Shown here: in pieces, positions 1 to 5,758 of the stretch | Numbering within the stretch: position 1 is the stretch's first letter | Layout: each line of letters begins with the position of its first letter | DNA from: a virus | DNA length: 60,757 bases | Direction: 5' to 3' (one strand) | Virus record (IMG/VR): IMGVR_UViG_3300017917_001220 | Coordinates: 1-60,757 of that record | Notes under the pieces: generated by a model | Told to the model about the DNA's origin: nothing | The model's database searches: none | What the model saw: only the letters and a program-made list of their open reading frames with translations | Program-made: the position numbers and the translations under genes

Positions 1-336
1 GATACCTGTACGATTGGATTCATTTACGTTGCCCATACCCATATCTCGATGGGTCGTACCAATCTTCTGTCACCATGCAGTAGCGTCTACTTCCGCCACT
101 TGAGTATAATTTAAAACAACTAATGCCTTCTAAGAGATGCACTGATACACAAGTTATCTTTGGCTTAACCTTGGTTGTCCAACTTGATTTTAATGTCGAC
201 TTTGCAGTTAATCCAAACCACTCACATCTTAGACTGTGAGGTAACAAACCGATGGAACTTCCTTTGCAACACGGTTTTTAATGCTTTCAGGATTTTGTTA
301 CTGTTTAGTATTAACCATTAGTTGTTTTAAAGCTTT
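1..336. other. Gene-free left end with inverted repeats
   Basis: I find no convincing gene here. The sequence is less A/T-rich than the coding regions and holds several hairpin-capable repeats: GATTGG at 12-17 with CCAATC at 59-64 enclosing CCCAT 38-42 / ATGGG 49-53; CAAGTT at 150-155 with AACTTG at 181-186 enclosing the palindrome AACCTTGGTT (167-176); and CTCACA 221-226 / TGTGAG 235-240. It resembles the structured intervals at 1,410-1,860 and 2,457-2,590, so it probably belongs to the same family of non-coding elements and continues left of the window. Function unknown. Confidence 0.45.
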
Positions 337-612
337 TTACCAATCACCACCAGCTCCACCACCGCCTGTGTCCCCACCATCAAATCCACCAAATGAAGAT
401 GAATCATTACTGCTATCAGATGATGAAATGGTGTCAAATAGTGAAAGAGTTGAAATTCCTATATCTACAATATCATTAAATATGTTTTCTTCTGTATTAT
501 ATTCTTCCTTTTTTTCATAAAATCTTTTTTTATCATAAGGAAGTTTATAATATTCTGTATCTGATATTACATTTTTTAGTGATTTGTCCATATAACTTTT
601 CCGTACATACAT
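337..612 (-). CDS. Small hypothetical protein with Gly-rich C-terminus ending GGAGGDW
   Basis: This is a 91-residue protein I cannot assign to a named family. The N-terminal two thirds is charged and Tyr/Lys-rich. The last 30 residues are a Ser/Asp stretch followed by alternating Gly and Asp and end in GGAGGDW, a low-complexity ending I associate with small phage proteins of this kind. The start at 612 is preceded by an A/T-only leader; an in-frame Met at 591 is an alternative start. On the same strand TATCTTTA at 632-639 resembles a host -7 box, but no TTTG lies at the right distance upstream. The overlapping plus-strand frame is judged a shadow. Function unknown; reality of the gene fairly likely. 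Confidence 0.6.
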   Translation of the reverse strand: MYVRKSYMDKSLKNVISDTEYYKLPYDKKRFYEKKEEYNTEENIFNDIVDIGISTLSLFDTISSSDSSNDSSSFGGFDGGDTGGGGAGGDW

Positions 613-652
613 AAAATATAATTTTAAAATTTAAAGATAGGAATTAAATTCT

Positions 653-1075
653 TTATTTCTTGTTAATTAAATTAAATAATTGATTTAATTTACTAAATGT
701 AAATGATTGACAGCCCACTTCTACAGTTTCATTATTATAATCTATAAGAGCTGTGTATTCACTATTTAGTTTGATTGTGGGTTTTGAGTGGTTTTTGTAA
801 AATTCTTTAGCAGCAGCAATTGCTAATACCCATTCTTTTTCTAATATAAAATCGCAAGGATCACTATTAGTAAATGTAAAAGAAGGTCCAAAATACTCAT
901 TATTCCATTCTGAAGAAATACCAATAGAATCATATTTTTCAAAAGATGTTTGGTTAAATGGATTAAAATGATTTGCCACTGTAAAACCAATAGCTTTTAA
1001 TTCTTCTGCAAAAGCATTATATAAATGCCATGATTTTGTTGTGCTTCTTACAGTAAAAAATGTTTCTTTACTCAT
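653..1075 (-). CDS. Hypothetical protein, 140 aa
   Basis: The product is a soluble 140-residue protein, rich in Phe, Asn and Ser, with no signal peptide, membrane segment or motif that I recognise. It starts MSKETFFTVRSTTKSW after an A/T-rich leader without a Shine-Dalgarno sequence. It lies in the leftward cluster of small genes, which in this phage type is usually early and host-directed, but nothing in the sequence gives a function. Unlike its neighbours at 1,186, 1,882 and 2,167 it lacks the GTCACC leader motif, so it may be co-transcribed from further upstream. Confidence 0.7.
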   Translation of the reverse strand: MSKETFFTVRSTTKSWHLYNAFAEELKAIGFTVANHFNPFNQTSFEKYDSIGISSEWNNEYFGPSFTFTNSDPCDFILEKEWVLAIAAAKEFYKNHSKPTIKLNSEYTALIDYNNETVEVGCQSFTFSKLNQLFNLINKK

Positions 1076-1185
1076 TTTGTTTGATTTTTGATTGTTAATA
1101 AATGTGTTATATTTTGCTTATAGCTAACTAATTTCCATTATAAATGGGAACCAGAGCCTTTCAGCCCCAGTTCACCATAATAAAT
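1076..1185 (-). other. Structured spacer between leftward genes
   Basis: This short gene-free spacer contains two hairpin-capable segments close together: TTCCAT...ATGGGAA around 1,134-1,151 and GAAC...GTTC around 1,149-1,174, the latter enclosing a GC-rich inner stem. It follows the stop of the leftward membrane-protein gene at 1,186, so it may serve as a transcription end or processing site. No clear U-tract follows on the minus strand. Confidence 0.35.
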
Positions 1186-1386
1186 TTAAATTTTTTCTAG
1201 GTCTGTTAAAACAATAACTCCAGGTATCCATCCAAATAAAAACATTAATAAAATAATGCCTGAAGATGTACAAGCTTCCTTGAATGCTATATTATTGCTG
1301 GAGAACATGTAGTAAATTGTTCCCAATAATAACCAGGTTAATAATGTTGTTCCTATGAAGGATACTAACATGATTGTGTTTTTCAT
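1186..1386 (-). CDS. Small two-helix membrane protein
   Basis: The 66-residue product has two strong hydrophobic segments, about residues 5-28 and 42-62, joined by a short polar loop, and ends in a charged tail (TDLEKI). This predicts a small inner-membrane hairpin protein. Such proteins in phage early regions can be holin-like, superinfection-exclusion or host-takeover factors; the sequence does not decide between them. The start at 1,386 is supported by the conserved leader: GTCACC on the minus strand at 1,404-1,409, the same 26-nt arrangement found at two other genes. A structured element with a 12-bp terminal stem and T6 lies directly upstream. Confidence 0.7.
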   Translation of the reverse strand: MKNTIMLVSFIGTTLLTWLLLGTIYYMFSSNNIAFKEACTSSGIILLMFLFGWIPGVIVLTDLEKI

Positions 1387-1409
1387 ATATATTTAGTTTA
1401 ATTGGTGAC
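1384..1409 (-). promoter_or_regulatory. Conserved GTCACC leader motif, copy 1
   Basis: On the minus strand GTCACCAATTAAA is followed by an A/T-rich run into the ATG at 1,386. The distance from the G of GTCACC to the end of the ATG is 26 nt, identical in copies 2 and 3. Immediately upstream is TTTTTTAT following a hairpin. It may be a phage-specific promoter or transcription start region, or a translation leader. Confidence 0.65.
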
Positions 1410-1410
1410 A

Positions 1411-1492
1411 TAAAAAAGCTGTAATAGACGTGGATGACTCCCTCCATCGTTTAAGAGAATGTCTGGCTGACCTACGACTCTCTATTACAGCT
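1411..1492 (-). ncRNA. Structured RNA element with 12-bp terminal stem and U-tract
   Basis: AGCTGTAATAGA at 1,417-1,428 is the exact reverse complement of TCTATTACAGCT at 1,481-1,492. On the minus strand the stem is followed by T6, as in an intrinsic terminator, so an RNA ending here would be leftward. The 52-nt interior folds further: a TGGA/TCCA hairpin and GAGA/TCTC enclosing GTC/GAC. Its size is tRNA-like, but it has no T-arm consensus, so I do not call it a tRNA. It lies directly upstream of the GTCACC leader of the 1,186-1,386 gene. Confidence 0.5.
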
Positions 1493-1498
1493 ATATTT

Positions 1499-1628
1499 CC
1501 CCTCTGCACTCAATTATAACAATTGACGGTTTCAGAATAATACTGCTTAAAATGGGCATGCAAGCCACCTTCCTCATCACTGAGATATTATTCTTACTTA
1601 TTGTTATAACCGCTCATCCTTGGGAGCT
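1499..1628 (-). ncRNA. Multi-branched structured element A
   Basis: Nested inverted repeats are visible: TTATAACAAT 1,514-1,523 with ATTGTTATAA 1,600-1,609, inside it AGAATAATA 1,534-1,542 with TATTATTCT 1,586-1,594, and inside that a CTCA/TGAG hairpin and one around GGGCATGC. On the plus strand it is flanked by CCCCTCTGC (1,499-1,507) and CCTTGGGAG within a GCTC/GAGC hairpin (about 1,612-1,627). Both flanks recur around element B at 2,465-2,575. This looks like a structured RNA family; strand is inferred from neighbouring genes only. Confidence 0.45.
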
Positions 1629-1860
1629 GATTAACTAGGTGCCAACGGTTATATACTCACGCTCAGGGCTTGGTTAATCAGGTGGTTTCACATCTTGGTA
1701 AACTGTTTACAGTCACTTATACTGCTAACTAAGTATGTAGTGTTGATTAACTACTATGTCCAGTTAATTTTGTACCCAAAAAGTCGGTTATATCCACATG
1801 AGAATGGTGCATTAAAAATGTATACAAATGTAGCAAAAATCAGTCATTAACCCCTAAAAC
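1627..1860. other. Further inverted repeats, no gene
   Basis: CTGATTAAC at 1,627-1,635 pairs with GTTAATCAG at 1,673-1,681. GTAAAC 1,698-1,703 pairs with GTTTAC 1,705-1,710, and further short repeats (ACTTA/TAAGT, TAGT/ACTA) follow to about 1,765. From there to 1,860 I see nothing beyond ordinary A/T-rich spacer. No frame longer than a few dozen codons fits. The series continues the structured interval upstream of the 1,186-1,386 gene. Confidence 0.4.
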
Positions 1861-1881
1861 AGAGGCTAATGACTGATAAAA

Positions 1882-2118
1882 TTAACAACATATGCTGTTA
1901 ATAAATTCTTGAGCTTCCTCCCAAGGATCATTCTCATCATCAGAATAATAAGGGAAAAACTCCAATTTCTCTTTTACACCAGCTCCATCATTTTCATCAA
2001 AAGAATGAAGGATAGCAATTTCCACTCCCCATCCTGGAGATGTAGAAATACTTTCTGTGTGCAAAATTGCATCTGAATGATGAGAAATCATTTCTTTGGC
2101 AAATTCTAAATTGCTCAT
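1882..2118 (-). CDS. Small acidic hypothetical protein, 78 aa
   Basis: The 78-residue product is strongly acidic in its second half (YYSDDENDPWEEAQEF) and ends in a Cys pair, ICC. No membrane segment or known motif is visible. Small acidic phage proteins sometimes act as DNA mimics against host nucleases or regulators, but that is only a possibility here. The start at 2,118 is fixed by the conserved leader with GTCACC at 2,136-2,141 on the minus strand. An intrinsic terminator of the upstream gene ends only a few bases before the motif, implying that this gene has its own transcription start. Confidence 0.65.
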   Translation of the reverse strand: MSNLEFAKEMISHHSDAILHTESISTSPGWGVEIAILHSFDENDGAGVKEKLEFFPYYSDDENDPWEEAQEFINSICC

Positions 2119-2141
2119 ATATTTAAATTTTAAATGGTGAC
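2116..2141 (-). promoter_or_regulatory. Conserved GTCACC leader motif, copy 2
   Basis: On the minus strand TATTTTGTCACCATTTAAA leads into the ATG at 2,118 with the same 26-nt spacing as copies 1 and 3. The preceding gene's terminator U-tract overlaps its 5' side, so transcription through this start must begin at or very near the motif or depend on read-through. Confidence 0.65.
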
Positions 2142-2168
2142 AAAATAAAAAAGAGCCCGTAGGCTCTT
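2142..2168 (-). terminator. Intrinsic terminator of the 2,167-2,433 gene
   Basis: On the minus strand AAGAGCC, a TACG loop and GGCTCTT are followed by TTTTTATTTTG. The 7-bp perfect stem (2,151-2,157 with 2,162-2,168) overlaps the TAA stop of the gene at 2,167-2,169. Confidence 0.85.
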
Positions 2169-2433
2169 ATAACATTTTCATCCAGTCTGGTGTACCACAA
2201 AATATACTATTTGGTGAATGATCACCAAACTGCTCATCAGCACAATTCTCACATATCCATCTAACAGATGAAGGATATTTAGCATCTTTCGAGTTAAATG
2301 TTTCTATTTTAACTCTTGGATCACCAAATCTATCATTTAATTCATTCCCACAATCGTGACATACACATTTATGCTTTTTAGGAGCATCAGGTATTTGTAT
2401 ATACCCTACAACCTTTGGTAATTCGTGTGACAT
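2167..2433 (-). CDS. Small zinc-ribbon-like protein
   Basis: The 88-residue protein contains two Cys pairs: CVCHDCGNEL near residues 23-32 and WICENCADEQ near residues 59-68, spaced as in a four-Cys zinc ribbon, so it probably binds one zinc ion. Zinc ribbons of this size in phage early regions often bind DNA, RNA or host transcription proteins; the partner cannot be told from sequence. The start at 2,433 is supported by the conserved leader with GTCACC at 2,451-2,456, and the gene ends in an intrinsic terminator, making it look monocistronic. Structured element B lies directly upstream. Confidence 0.72.
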   Translation of the reverse strand: MSHELPKVVGYIQIPDAPKKHKCVCHDCGNELNDRFGDPRVKIETFNSKDAKYPSSVRWICENCADEQFGDHSPNSIFCGTPDWMKML

Positions 2434-2456
2434 ATATATTAAAGTTTAATGGTGAC
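2431..2456 (-). promoter_or_regulatory. Conserved GTCACC leader motif, copy 3
   Basis: On the minus strand TATTTAGTCACCATTAAAC leads to the ATG at 2,433 with exactly the same 26-nt span as copies 1 and 2. The bases before it (TATATTTA) vaguely resemble a host -7 box, but no TTTG lies at promoter distance. Confidence 0.65.
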
Positions 2457-2464
2457 TAAATATA

Positions 2465-2575
2465 CCCCTCTGCGTTCAGATGTATAATGATGTTACAGCC
2501 CCCTTGGTCTAGGATACTGAACTTCTTTGAGGTTAATCTCCTCATTACACATCTGTCTACCCTTGGGAAGTAGAA
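2465..2575 (-). ncRNA. Structured element B, related to element A
   Basis: CAGATGTATAATGA at 2,477-2,490 pairs with TCATTACACATCTG at 2,542-2,555 (14 positions, one mismatch). The interior contains a GAGG/CCTC hairpin and CCCCCTTGG. It is preceded by CCCCTCTGC at 2,465-2,473, identical to the copy at 1,499, and followed by CTACCCTTGGGAAGTAG, a small hairpin resembling the one that ends element A. The shared flanks suggest a repeated non-coding RNA family. Confidence 0.45.
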
Positions 2576-2969
2576 ATGACGCATTAGTACAAAACATTAA
2601 TATTCTATATAAAGGAATATAATATATATATAAACAATAAGAGAATAATATATATAAACCCTGTATTAATGCTATAAATAATCACTTAAGCAGTCTAAAT
2701 AACACTTAATAAAAGCAATAGAACAGGTAAAAAGGGGAAATACATCTTCTCTCACACTCTCAACAAACATATAAATTCTTCATAACTCATTGATTATCAA
2801 TAGAACATTATAATAAATTTATATATATTAGCCGTAAAACTTTTTCATACATATATATATGTAACAAAAATATTTTCTTCTATATATATAGGAAATAAAT
2901 TTCTTTATATATATAGACAAAAAAGTTTTTAATTAAGCCCACCCTTTAAATTCTTCCCACCCTATATAT
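2576..2969. other. A/T-rich gene-free interval
   Basis: About 400 bases without a plausible gene on either strand. It is dominated by ATATATA runs, with several copies of short TATATATATA tracts between 2,620 and 2,970. Nothing else is recognised. It could hold an origin or attachment region, but no iterons or direct repeats stand out. Confidence 0.4.
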
Positions 2970-2994
2970 AAAAGAAGAGAGCCCGAAGGCTCTC
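2970..2994 (-). terminator. Intrinsic terminator of the 3,000-3,380 gene
   Basis: On the minus strand GAGAGCC, a TTCG tetraloop and GGCTCTC are followed by TTCTTTT. The perfect 7-bp stem (2,977-2,983 with 2,988-2,994) and the extra-stable tetraloop lie 5 bases after the stop codon. Confidence 0.88.
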
Positions 2995-2999
2995 ATTCT

Positions 3000-3380
3000 T
3001 TAGCTTGCCTTAATAAGGTCTTCCAAGCTCAAACCAGACGGTTTGAAATCCTGCACTTTAATGGTCTTCACTTCAATCCAGCCAGAAGCAGGTAATACAG
3101 CATAGAAACCGCCATTATCTCCTTTAACAACTTGGAAACCAAGGATTTGAGGAATGCTGATTTTGCCTGCTCTAAACAGGTCATTACAGCTTTTGGACAT
3201 TACAACGTTAGCCACTTTACCATTCTTTTTAAACATTAGCGTAGCACGCTTGCTAATGTTTTTAGTAACAGGTAAAAGTTCACAATCTTGAAACAATTCC
3301 TTGATTGTGCCCAAAGTGTTAAGATTTCCATTAGAGGCGAGCTCATCTCTCCAAACAATTTCTTCAAATTTTACTGACAT
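3000..3380 (-). CDS. Hypothetical early protein, probably highly expressed
   Basis: I do not recognise the family. The most likely start is the Met at 3,380, giving 126 residues beginning MSVKFEEIVWRDEL; an in-frame upstream Met at 3,431 would add a poor Ile/Pro-rich leader lying inside a hairpin-rich segment. The protein is soluble, basic in the middle (ISKRATLMFKKNGKVANVVM) and ends in an Asp/Leu helix (LSLEDLIKAS). Its codon choice is visibly richer in G/C than its neighbours and resembles the capsid gene, which suggests strong expression. It is the first leftward gene at the divergent control region and has its own strong terminator. Confidence 0.7.
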   Translation of the reverse strand: MSVKFEEIVWRDELASNGNLNTLGTIKELFQDCELLPVTKNISKRATLMFKKNGKVANVVMSKSCNDLFRAGKISIPQILGFQVVKGDNGGFYAVLPASGWIEVKTIKVQDFKPSGLSLEDLIKAS

Positions 3381-3628
3381 AATTTTTGATTTAAGATTAA
3401 TAATGATAGGGAGGTCTCTCGACTTCCCCAATTATAGGTGGGGTGGCTGATGGGGAGTGGTCTCCTCAGGGGGACACATTATAAGTTTTTTGATTTTGAA
3501 AAAAATTTTAGCCCCCCCCCTCCACAAAAAAAATTTTTATAATGTGCTGTATAAGGGCCAAATGTTTATTGTTTTGTTTCTTTTAAGACACATTATGTTT
3601 TTTTTACACACCCCTGTGTAATATATTA
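3381..3628. promoter_or_regulatory. Divergent control region with inverted repeats
   Basis: This lies between leftward and rightward gene blocks. Visible elements: CCCCA...TGGGG and CTGATGGGGA...TCTCCTCAG hairpins (about 3,425-3,470); CACATTATAA at 3,475-3,484 inverted at 3,537-3,546, with a partial third copy CACATTAT at 3,589-3,596; a C9 run at 3,512-3,520; and the perfect hairpin TTACACA-CCCC-TGTGTAA at 3,604-3,621. The repeated CACATTAT could be an operator. A leftward frame at 3,537-3,719 is not believed. Confidence 0.45.
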
Positions 3629-3661
3629 TTTGGAATATATATAAATCGTTCTCTATCTTTG
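3629..3661 (+). promoter_or_regulatory. Bacteroidota-type promoter P1
   Basis: TTTG at 3,629-3,632, 21 bases, then TATCTTTG at 3,654-3,661 gives a full match to the host consensus TTTG-N19-21-TAnnTTTG. It faces right, 75 bases ahead of the membrane-protein gene at 3,737. Confidence 0.8.
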
Positions 3662-3736
3662 GGGTGGAGGGTGGGTTAGGAATTATAGCCCTCTTAGATA
3701 GAGGTTCCTTCATAAACAAAACAAAATAAATAAAAT

Positions 3737-3982
3737 ATGGAATATGTTAGTCTTTTTGTATTAATAGTGTTAATAGGTGCTATTATTAGTGGAATTAATC
3801 AAATGAGAAGATTGGAATTAGCTATTGAATTTAATCTTCTTAATTCTCCTTGTTTTAATATAGGAATTTCTTGTAATGAGTATTACACTCCTGAATATAT
3901 AGAACAAGAAGTGTTATTGGGATTGTTTTTTATTAATTTTTCTTTGATATTTTATAAGGAAGTGGAAGAAAATGACGTATAA
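3737..3982 (+). CDS. Small membrane protein, possibly holin-like
   Basis: The 81-residue product has an N-terminal membrane helix (about residues 5-22, VSLFVLIVLIGAIISGI) followed by an amphipathic region with two Cys, then a second hydrophobic segment (about residues 59-73, VLLGLFFINFSLIFY) and an acidic tail. Two membrane segments and position as the first rightward gene would fit a holin or another small membrane effector, but no family motif decides it. Promoter P1 lies upstream, and a second promoter follows before the next gene, so it may be expressed separately from the packaging operon. Confidence 0.62.
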   Translation: MEYVSLFVLIVLIGAIISGINQMRRLELAIEFNLLNSPCFNIGISCNEYYTPEYIEQEVLLGLFFINFSLIFYKEVEENDV

Positions 3983-4018
3983 TATAGCAATACGTATTAC
4001 AAATAATAATAATTATTA

Positions 4019-4049
4019 TTTGATGTTGGATGAACATGTTCTATCTTTG
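4019..4049 (+). promoter_or_regulatory. Bacteroidota-type promoter P2 for the packaging and head operon
   Basis: TTTG at 4,019-4,022, 19 bases, then TATCTTTG at 4,042-4,049 is a perfect consensus. The start codon at 4,062 lies only 12 bases after the -7 box, so the mRNA leader would be very short. Confidence 0.85.
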
Positions 4050-4061
4050 CATTAATTAAAT

Positions 4062-4415
4062 ATGGAAAATAATAAGTTTATATTACAGAAGCTAAAGAAG
4101 TCTTTCAAGAATGAATATGAGAAGGCAGAGATGTATTACACATTTATATCAAGTCTTAATCAATTAAACTTGACGGAAAGAGAAATACAGCTTGTAGCTT
4201 TTACAGCTATTAAGGGAAATATTTCTTATGCTAATATAAGGGAAGAGTTTTGTACAAAATACAAGACAACAGCTCCTACAATAAATAATATTATTTCTAA
4301 GCTTAAAAAAATTGGTGTTTTGATTAAGGAGGGGACAAAGGTGAAGGTGAATCCAGCTATTGTTCTTAAGTTTGATAAAGATATTACATTAGAAATAAAA
4401 CTAATAAATGGATAA
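4062..4415 (+). CDS. Winged-helix/HTH DNA-binding protein
   Basis: The 117-residue protein is basic at its N-terminus and carries a helix-turn-helix: LTEREIQLVAFTAI (about residues 37-50) followed by ISYANIREEFCTKYKTTAPTINNIISKLKKIGVL, where the segment from TTAPTI to KKIGVL has the look of a recognition helix plus wing. The C-terminal strand region (KVKVNPAI) completes a winged-helix-like unit. It probably regulates the structural operon that it opens or takes part in genome packaging. A small HTH gene ahead of the HU-like gene and terminase fits crAss-like gene order. It overlaps the next gene by 8 bases. Confidence 0.72.
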   Translation: MENNKFILQKLKKSFKNEYEKAEMYYTFISSLNQLNLTEREIQLVAFTAIKGNISYANIREEFCTKYKTTAPTINNIISKLKKIGVLIKEGTKVKVNPAIVLKFDKDITLEIKLING

Positions 4416-4764
4416 GCCAATTTCAATGTCTGTCAAAGATTATTTAATTAGGATATTGGCAGTGAAGTCTATGAGGTCGGAAAAAGTGATAGAAGCTGTT
4501 GTGTCCCATCAATTTCAATCTGCTAATGAGGCGATGCAAAAAAACAATACAGTGGAGATTTCTGGATTTGGAAAGTTTATATTTAATATAAATAAGGCAA
4601 ATAAAAAGCTGGAAATGTTTGCTAATGTTAAAAGGATGCAAGAGGCTGTCTTAGCAGATGAGCAGGCCACAGAGGCTAAGAAGAATAAGGCAAGAAGGAT
4701 TTTACAAGATGTAGAACATTCTGTACAATTAATAAAAGACAAATTAAAGAAGAATGAAGCTTAA
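4408..4764 (+). CDS. HU/IHF-family DNA-bending protein
   Basis: The 118-residue protein contains the HU/IHF core pattern: a helix VIEAVVSHQFQSANEAM (about residues 26-42), then VEISGFGKFIFN (about residues 48-60), corresponding to the family's conserved SGFGxF strand. The usual DNA-clamping beta arm seems short, and the C-terminal half is a long Lys/Glu-rich helix (residues 75-118) not found in standard HU. IHF-like subunits are typical of crAss-like structural regions, where they may bend DNA for packaging or transcription. It overlaps both neighbours by a few bases, showing tight operon coupling. Confidence 0.82.
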   Translation: MDKPISMSVKDYLIRILAVKSMRSEKVIEAVVSHQFQSANEAMQKNNTVEISGFGKFIFNINKANKKLEMFANVKRMQEAVLADEQATEAKKNKARRILQDVEHSVQLIKDKLKKNEA

Positions 4765-5059
4765 TTTTTCCCAAATATTTGAGGGCTGGAGGAATGATCT
4801 TTTCCCTCCTGAAGAATTAAAAAACATTATTCTGAGTGTTAGTGAGGAACGAATGAAAATATGTGACGAATGTCCAGCACATTCTAAGCATCACAAAACA
4901 ATAAGAAAGGATGTTCATTGTACAGCTTGTGGATGTCCTTTAATTAAAAAAACAAAATGTCTGTCTTGTGAATGTCCATTAAAAAAATGGACAGCCTTGG
5001 TGGATGAGAATAAAGAGTCTGAAATATTAAAATCATTTGACAATGTCCCAGGAGAATAA
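4754..5059 (+). CDS. Cys-rich zinc-ribbon protein
   Basis: The 101-residue protein has eight Cys in the order CDECP (about residues 37-41), HCTACGCPL (about 55-63) and CLSCECPLKKW (about 69-79). The RMKICDECP / CTACGCPL / CPLKKW arrangement matches a small zinc-ribbon family I know from phages of Bacteroidota and Firmicutes with no settled function. It probably binds two zinc ions. It lies in the packaging operon and overlaps both neighbours, so a late structural or packaging-associated role is likely. Confidence 0.7.
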   Translation: MKLNFSQIFEGWRNDLFPPEELKNIILSVSEERMKICDECPAHSKHHKTIRKDVHCTACGCPLIKKTKCLSCECPLKKWTALVDENKESEILKSFDNVPGE

Positions 5060-5273
5060 CCAGTTTGTATTAAGAAAAGTGCCTTTATTAGAATTAGTAA
5101 ATACATTAATTTCTATATATAATAAAGGTGTGGATTTTGTTGATATTATAGGAGTGTTAGACGGGGAACAAGATCAAATAGGAATTGCATATAATGATGA
5201 TTATTATAACTCAGGCGAAAAATCAATAACAAATATTAAATTGTCCGATGAGGACCTAAATGAATTAACATGA
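5043..5273 (+). CDS. Small hypothetical protein, 76 aa
   Basis: Starting at the ATG at 5,043 rather than the in-frame TTG six bases earlier gives 76 residues. It is acidic with a hydrophobic stretch (LLELVNTLISIY, about residues 14-25) that is more likely a buried helix than a membrane segment. The C-terminus (LSDEDLNELT) is acidic. I do not recognise a family. It overlaps the zinc-ribbon gene before it and the next gene after it. Confidence 0.68.
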   Translation: MSQENNQFVLRKVPLLELVNTLISIYNKGVDFVDIIGVLDGEQDQIGIAYNDDYYNSGEKSITNIKLSDEDLNELT

Positions 5274-5452
5274 ACCCAACAGTAGAAGCATGGATTGTAA
5301 TAGAAAAACTGGGAGCATTATGCGCCACTCCAGGAATTTCTGAGGATGTACAAAAAGTGGCTAATGAGCAAATTGAAAAACTATTAAAAGATGTTGTATC
5401 TCCAGGATTGACAAAGCTAACAGCTTCAGCTTCTGGTATTATTACAAAATAA
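5270..5452 (+). CDS. Small helical hypothetical protein, 60 aa
   Basis: A 60-residue, probably all-helical protein, MNPTVEAWIVIEKL then a repeated helix pattern ending in a Thr/Ser/Ala-rich tail. It overlaps the previous gene by 4 bases (ATGA), the typical signature of translational coupling. No family recognised. Position just before the terminase suggests a packaging-related accessory. Confidence 0.65.
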   Translation: MNPTVEAWIVIEKLGALCATPGISEDVQKVANEQIEKLLKDVVSPGLTKLTASASGIITK

Positions 5453-5458
5453 TGTAAT

Positions 5459-5749
5459 ATGAGTGTAAAGAAAAATTATTATTCCCAGGCTATTCATATT
5501 CTGCAGGAATTACATAAAGAGTTTCCTACATATAATATGGGTAGGCATCTCTCTACAGCTTTAGAAGAATATGGAGATGTATGGGGAATAACAGACAAAG
5601 AACTTGTCTATGCTTTAGAAAAATATAAGGAGCAGATAGAAATGGATGTTCCCCATACAGAGGATGATTCAGAGCTGGATAGGATAATTAAAGAAGGAAT
5701 GGATCTTGGCCTTCTGTTTAGAGGGGAAGAATACGAAGAAGAGATGTAA
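5459..5749 (+). CDS. Acidic hypothetical protein, 96 aa
   Basis: The product starts basic (MSVKKNYYSQAIHILQ) and becomes strongly acidic, ending FRGEEYEEEM. The pattern of a helical N-terminal region (HILQELHKEFPTYNMGRHL) and acidic C-terminal helices is common in small packaging or scaffold accessory proteins. I see no specific motif. It stands 6 bases after the previous gene in the same operon. Confidence 0.68.
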   Translation: MSVKKNYYSQAIHILQELHKEFPTYNMGRHLSTALEEYGDVWGITDKELVYALEKYKEQIEMDVPHTEDDSELDRIIKEGMDLGLLFRGEEYEEEM

Positions 5750-5758
5750 ATAAAAAAT

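Noticed and set aside
155-162. TATCTTTG as a promoter on the plus strand
   Set aside because: Perfect -7 box, but no TTTG at 18-21 bases upstream and no gene follows; taken as chance within a structured stretch.
20-247. Leftward 75-residue frame at the left end
   Set aside because: Its composition is unlike phage proteins here, it has no A/T-rich start leader, and it covers inverted repeats. Treated as chance frame in a non-coding stretch.
281-520. Rightward frame with Pro-rich segment
   Set aside because: It is the antisense of the Gly-rich end of the 337-612 gene; Gly codons read backwards give Pro. The leftward frame has the better start and length.
1417-1492. Possible tRNA on the minus strand
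   Set aside because: Size and a 7-bp acceptor-like stem fit, but there is no T-arm consensus, the D- and anticodon-arm spacing is wrong, and a U-tract follows. Called a structured element instead.
3537-3719. Leftward 60-residue frame in the control region
   Set aside because: Overlaps promoter P1, the hairpin at 3,604-3,621 and one arm of an inverted repeat; sequence is low complexity.
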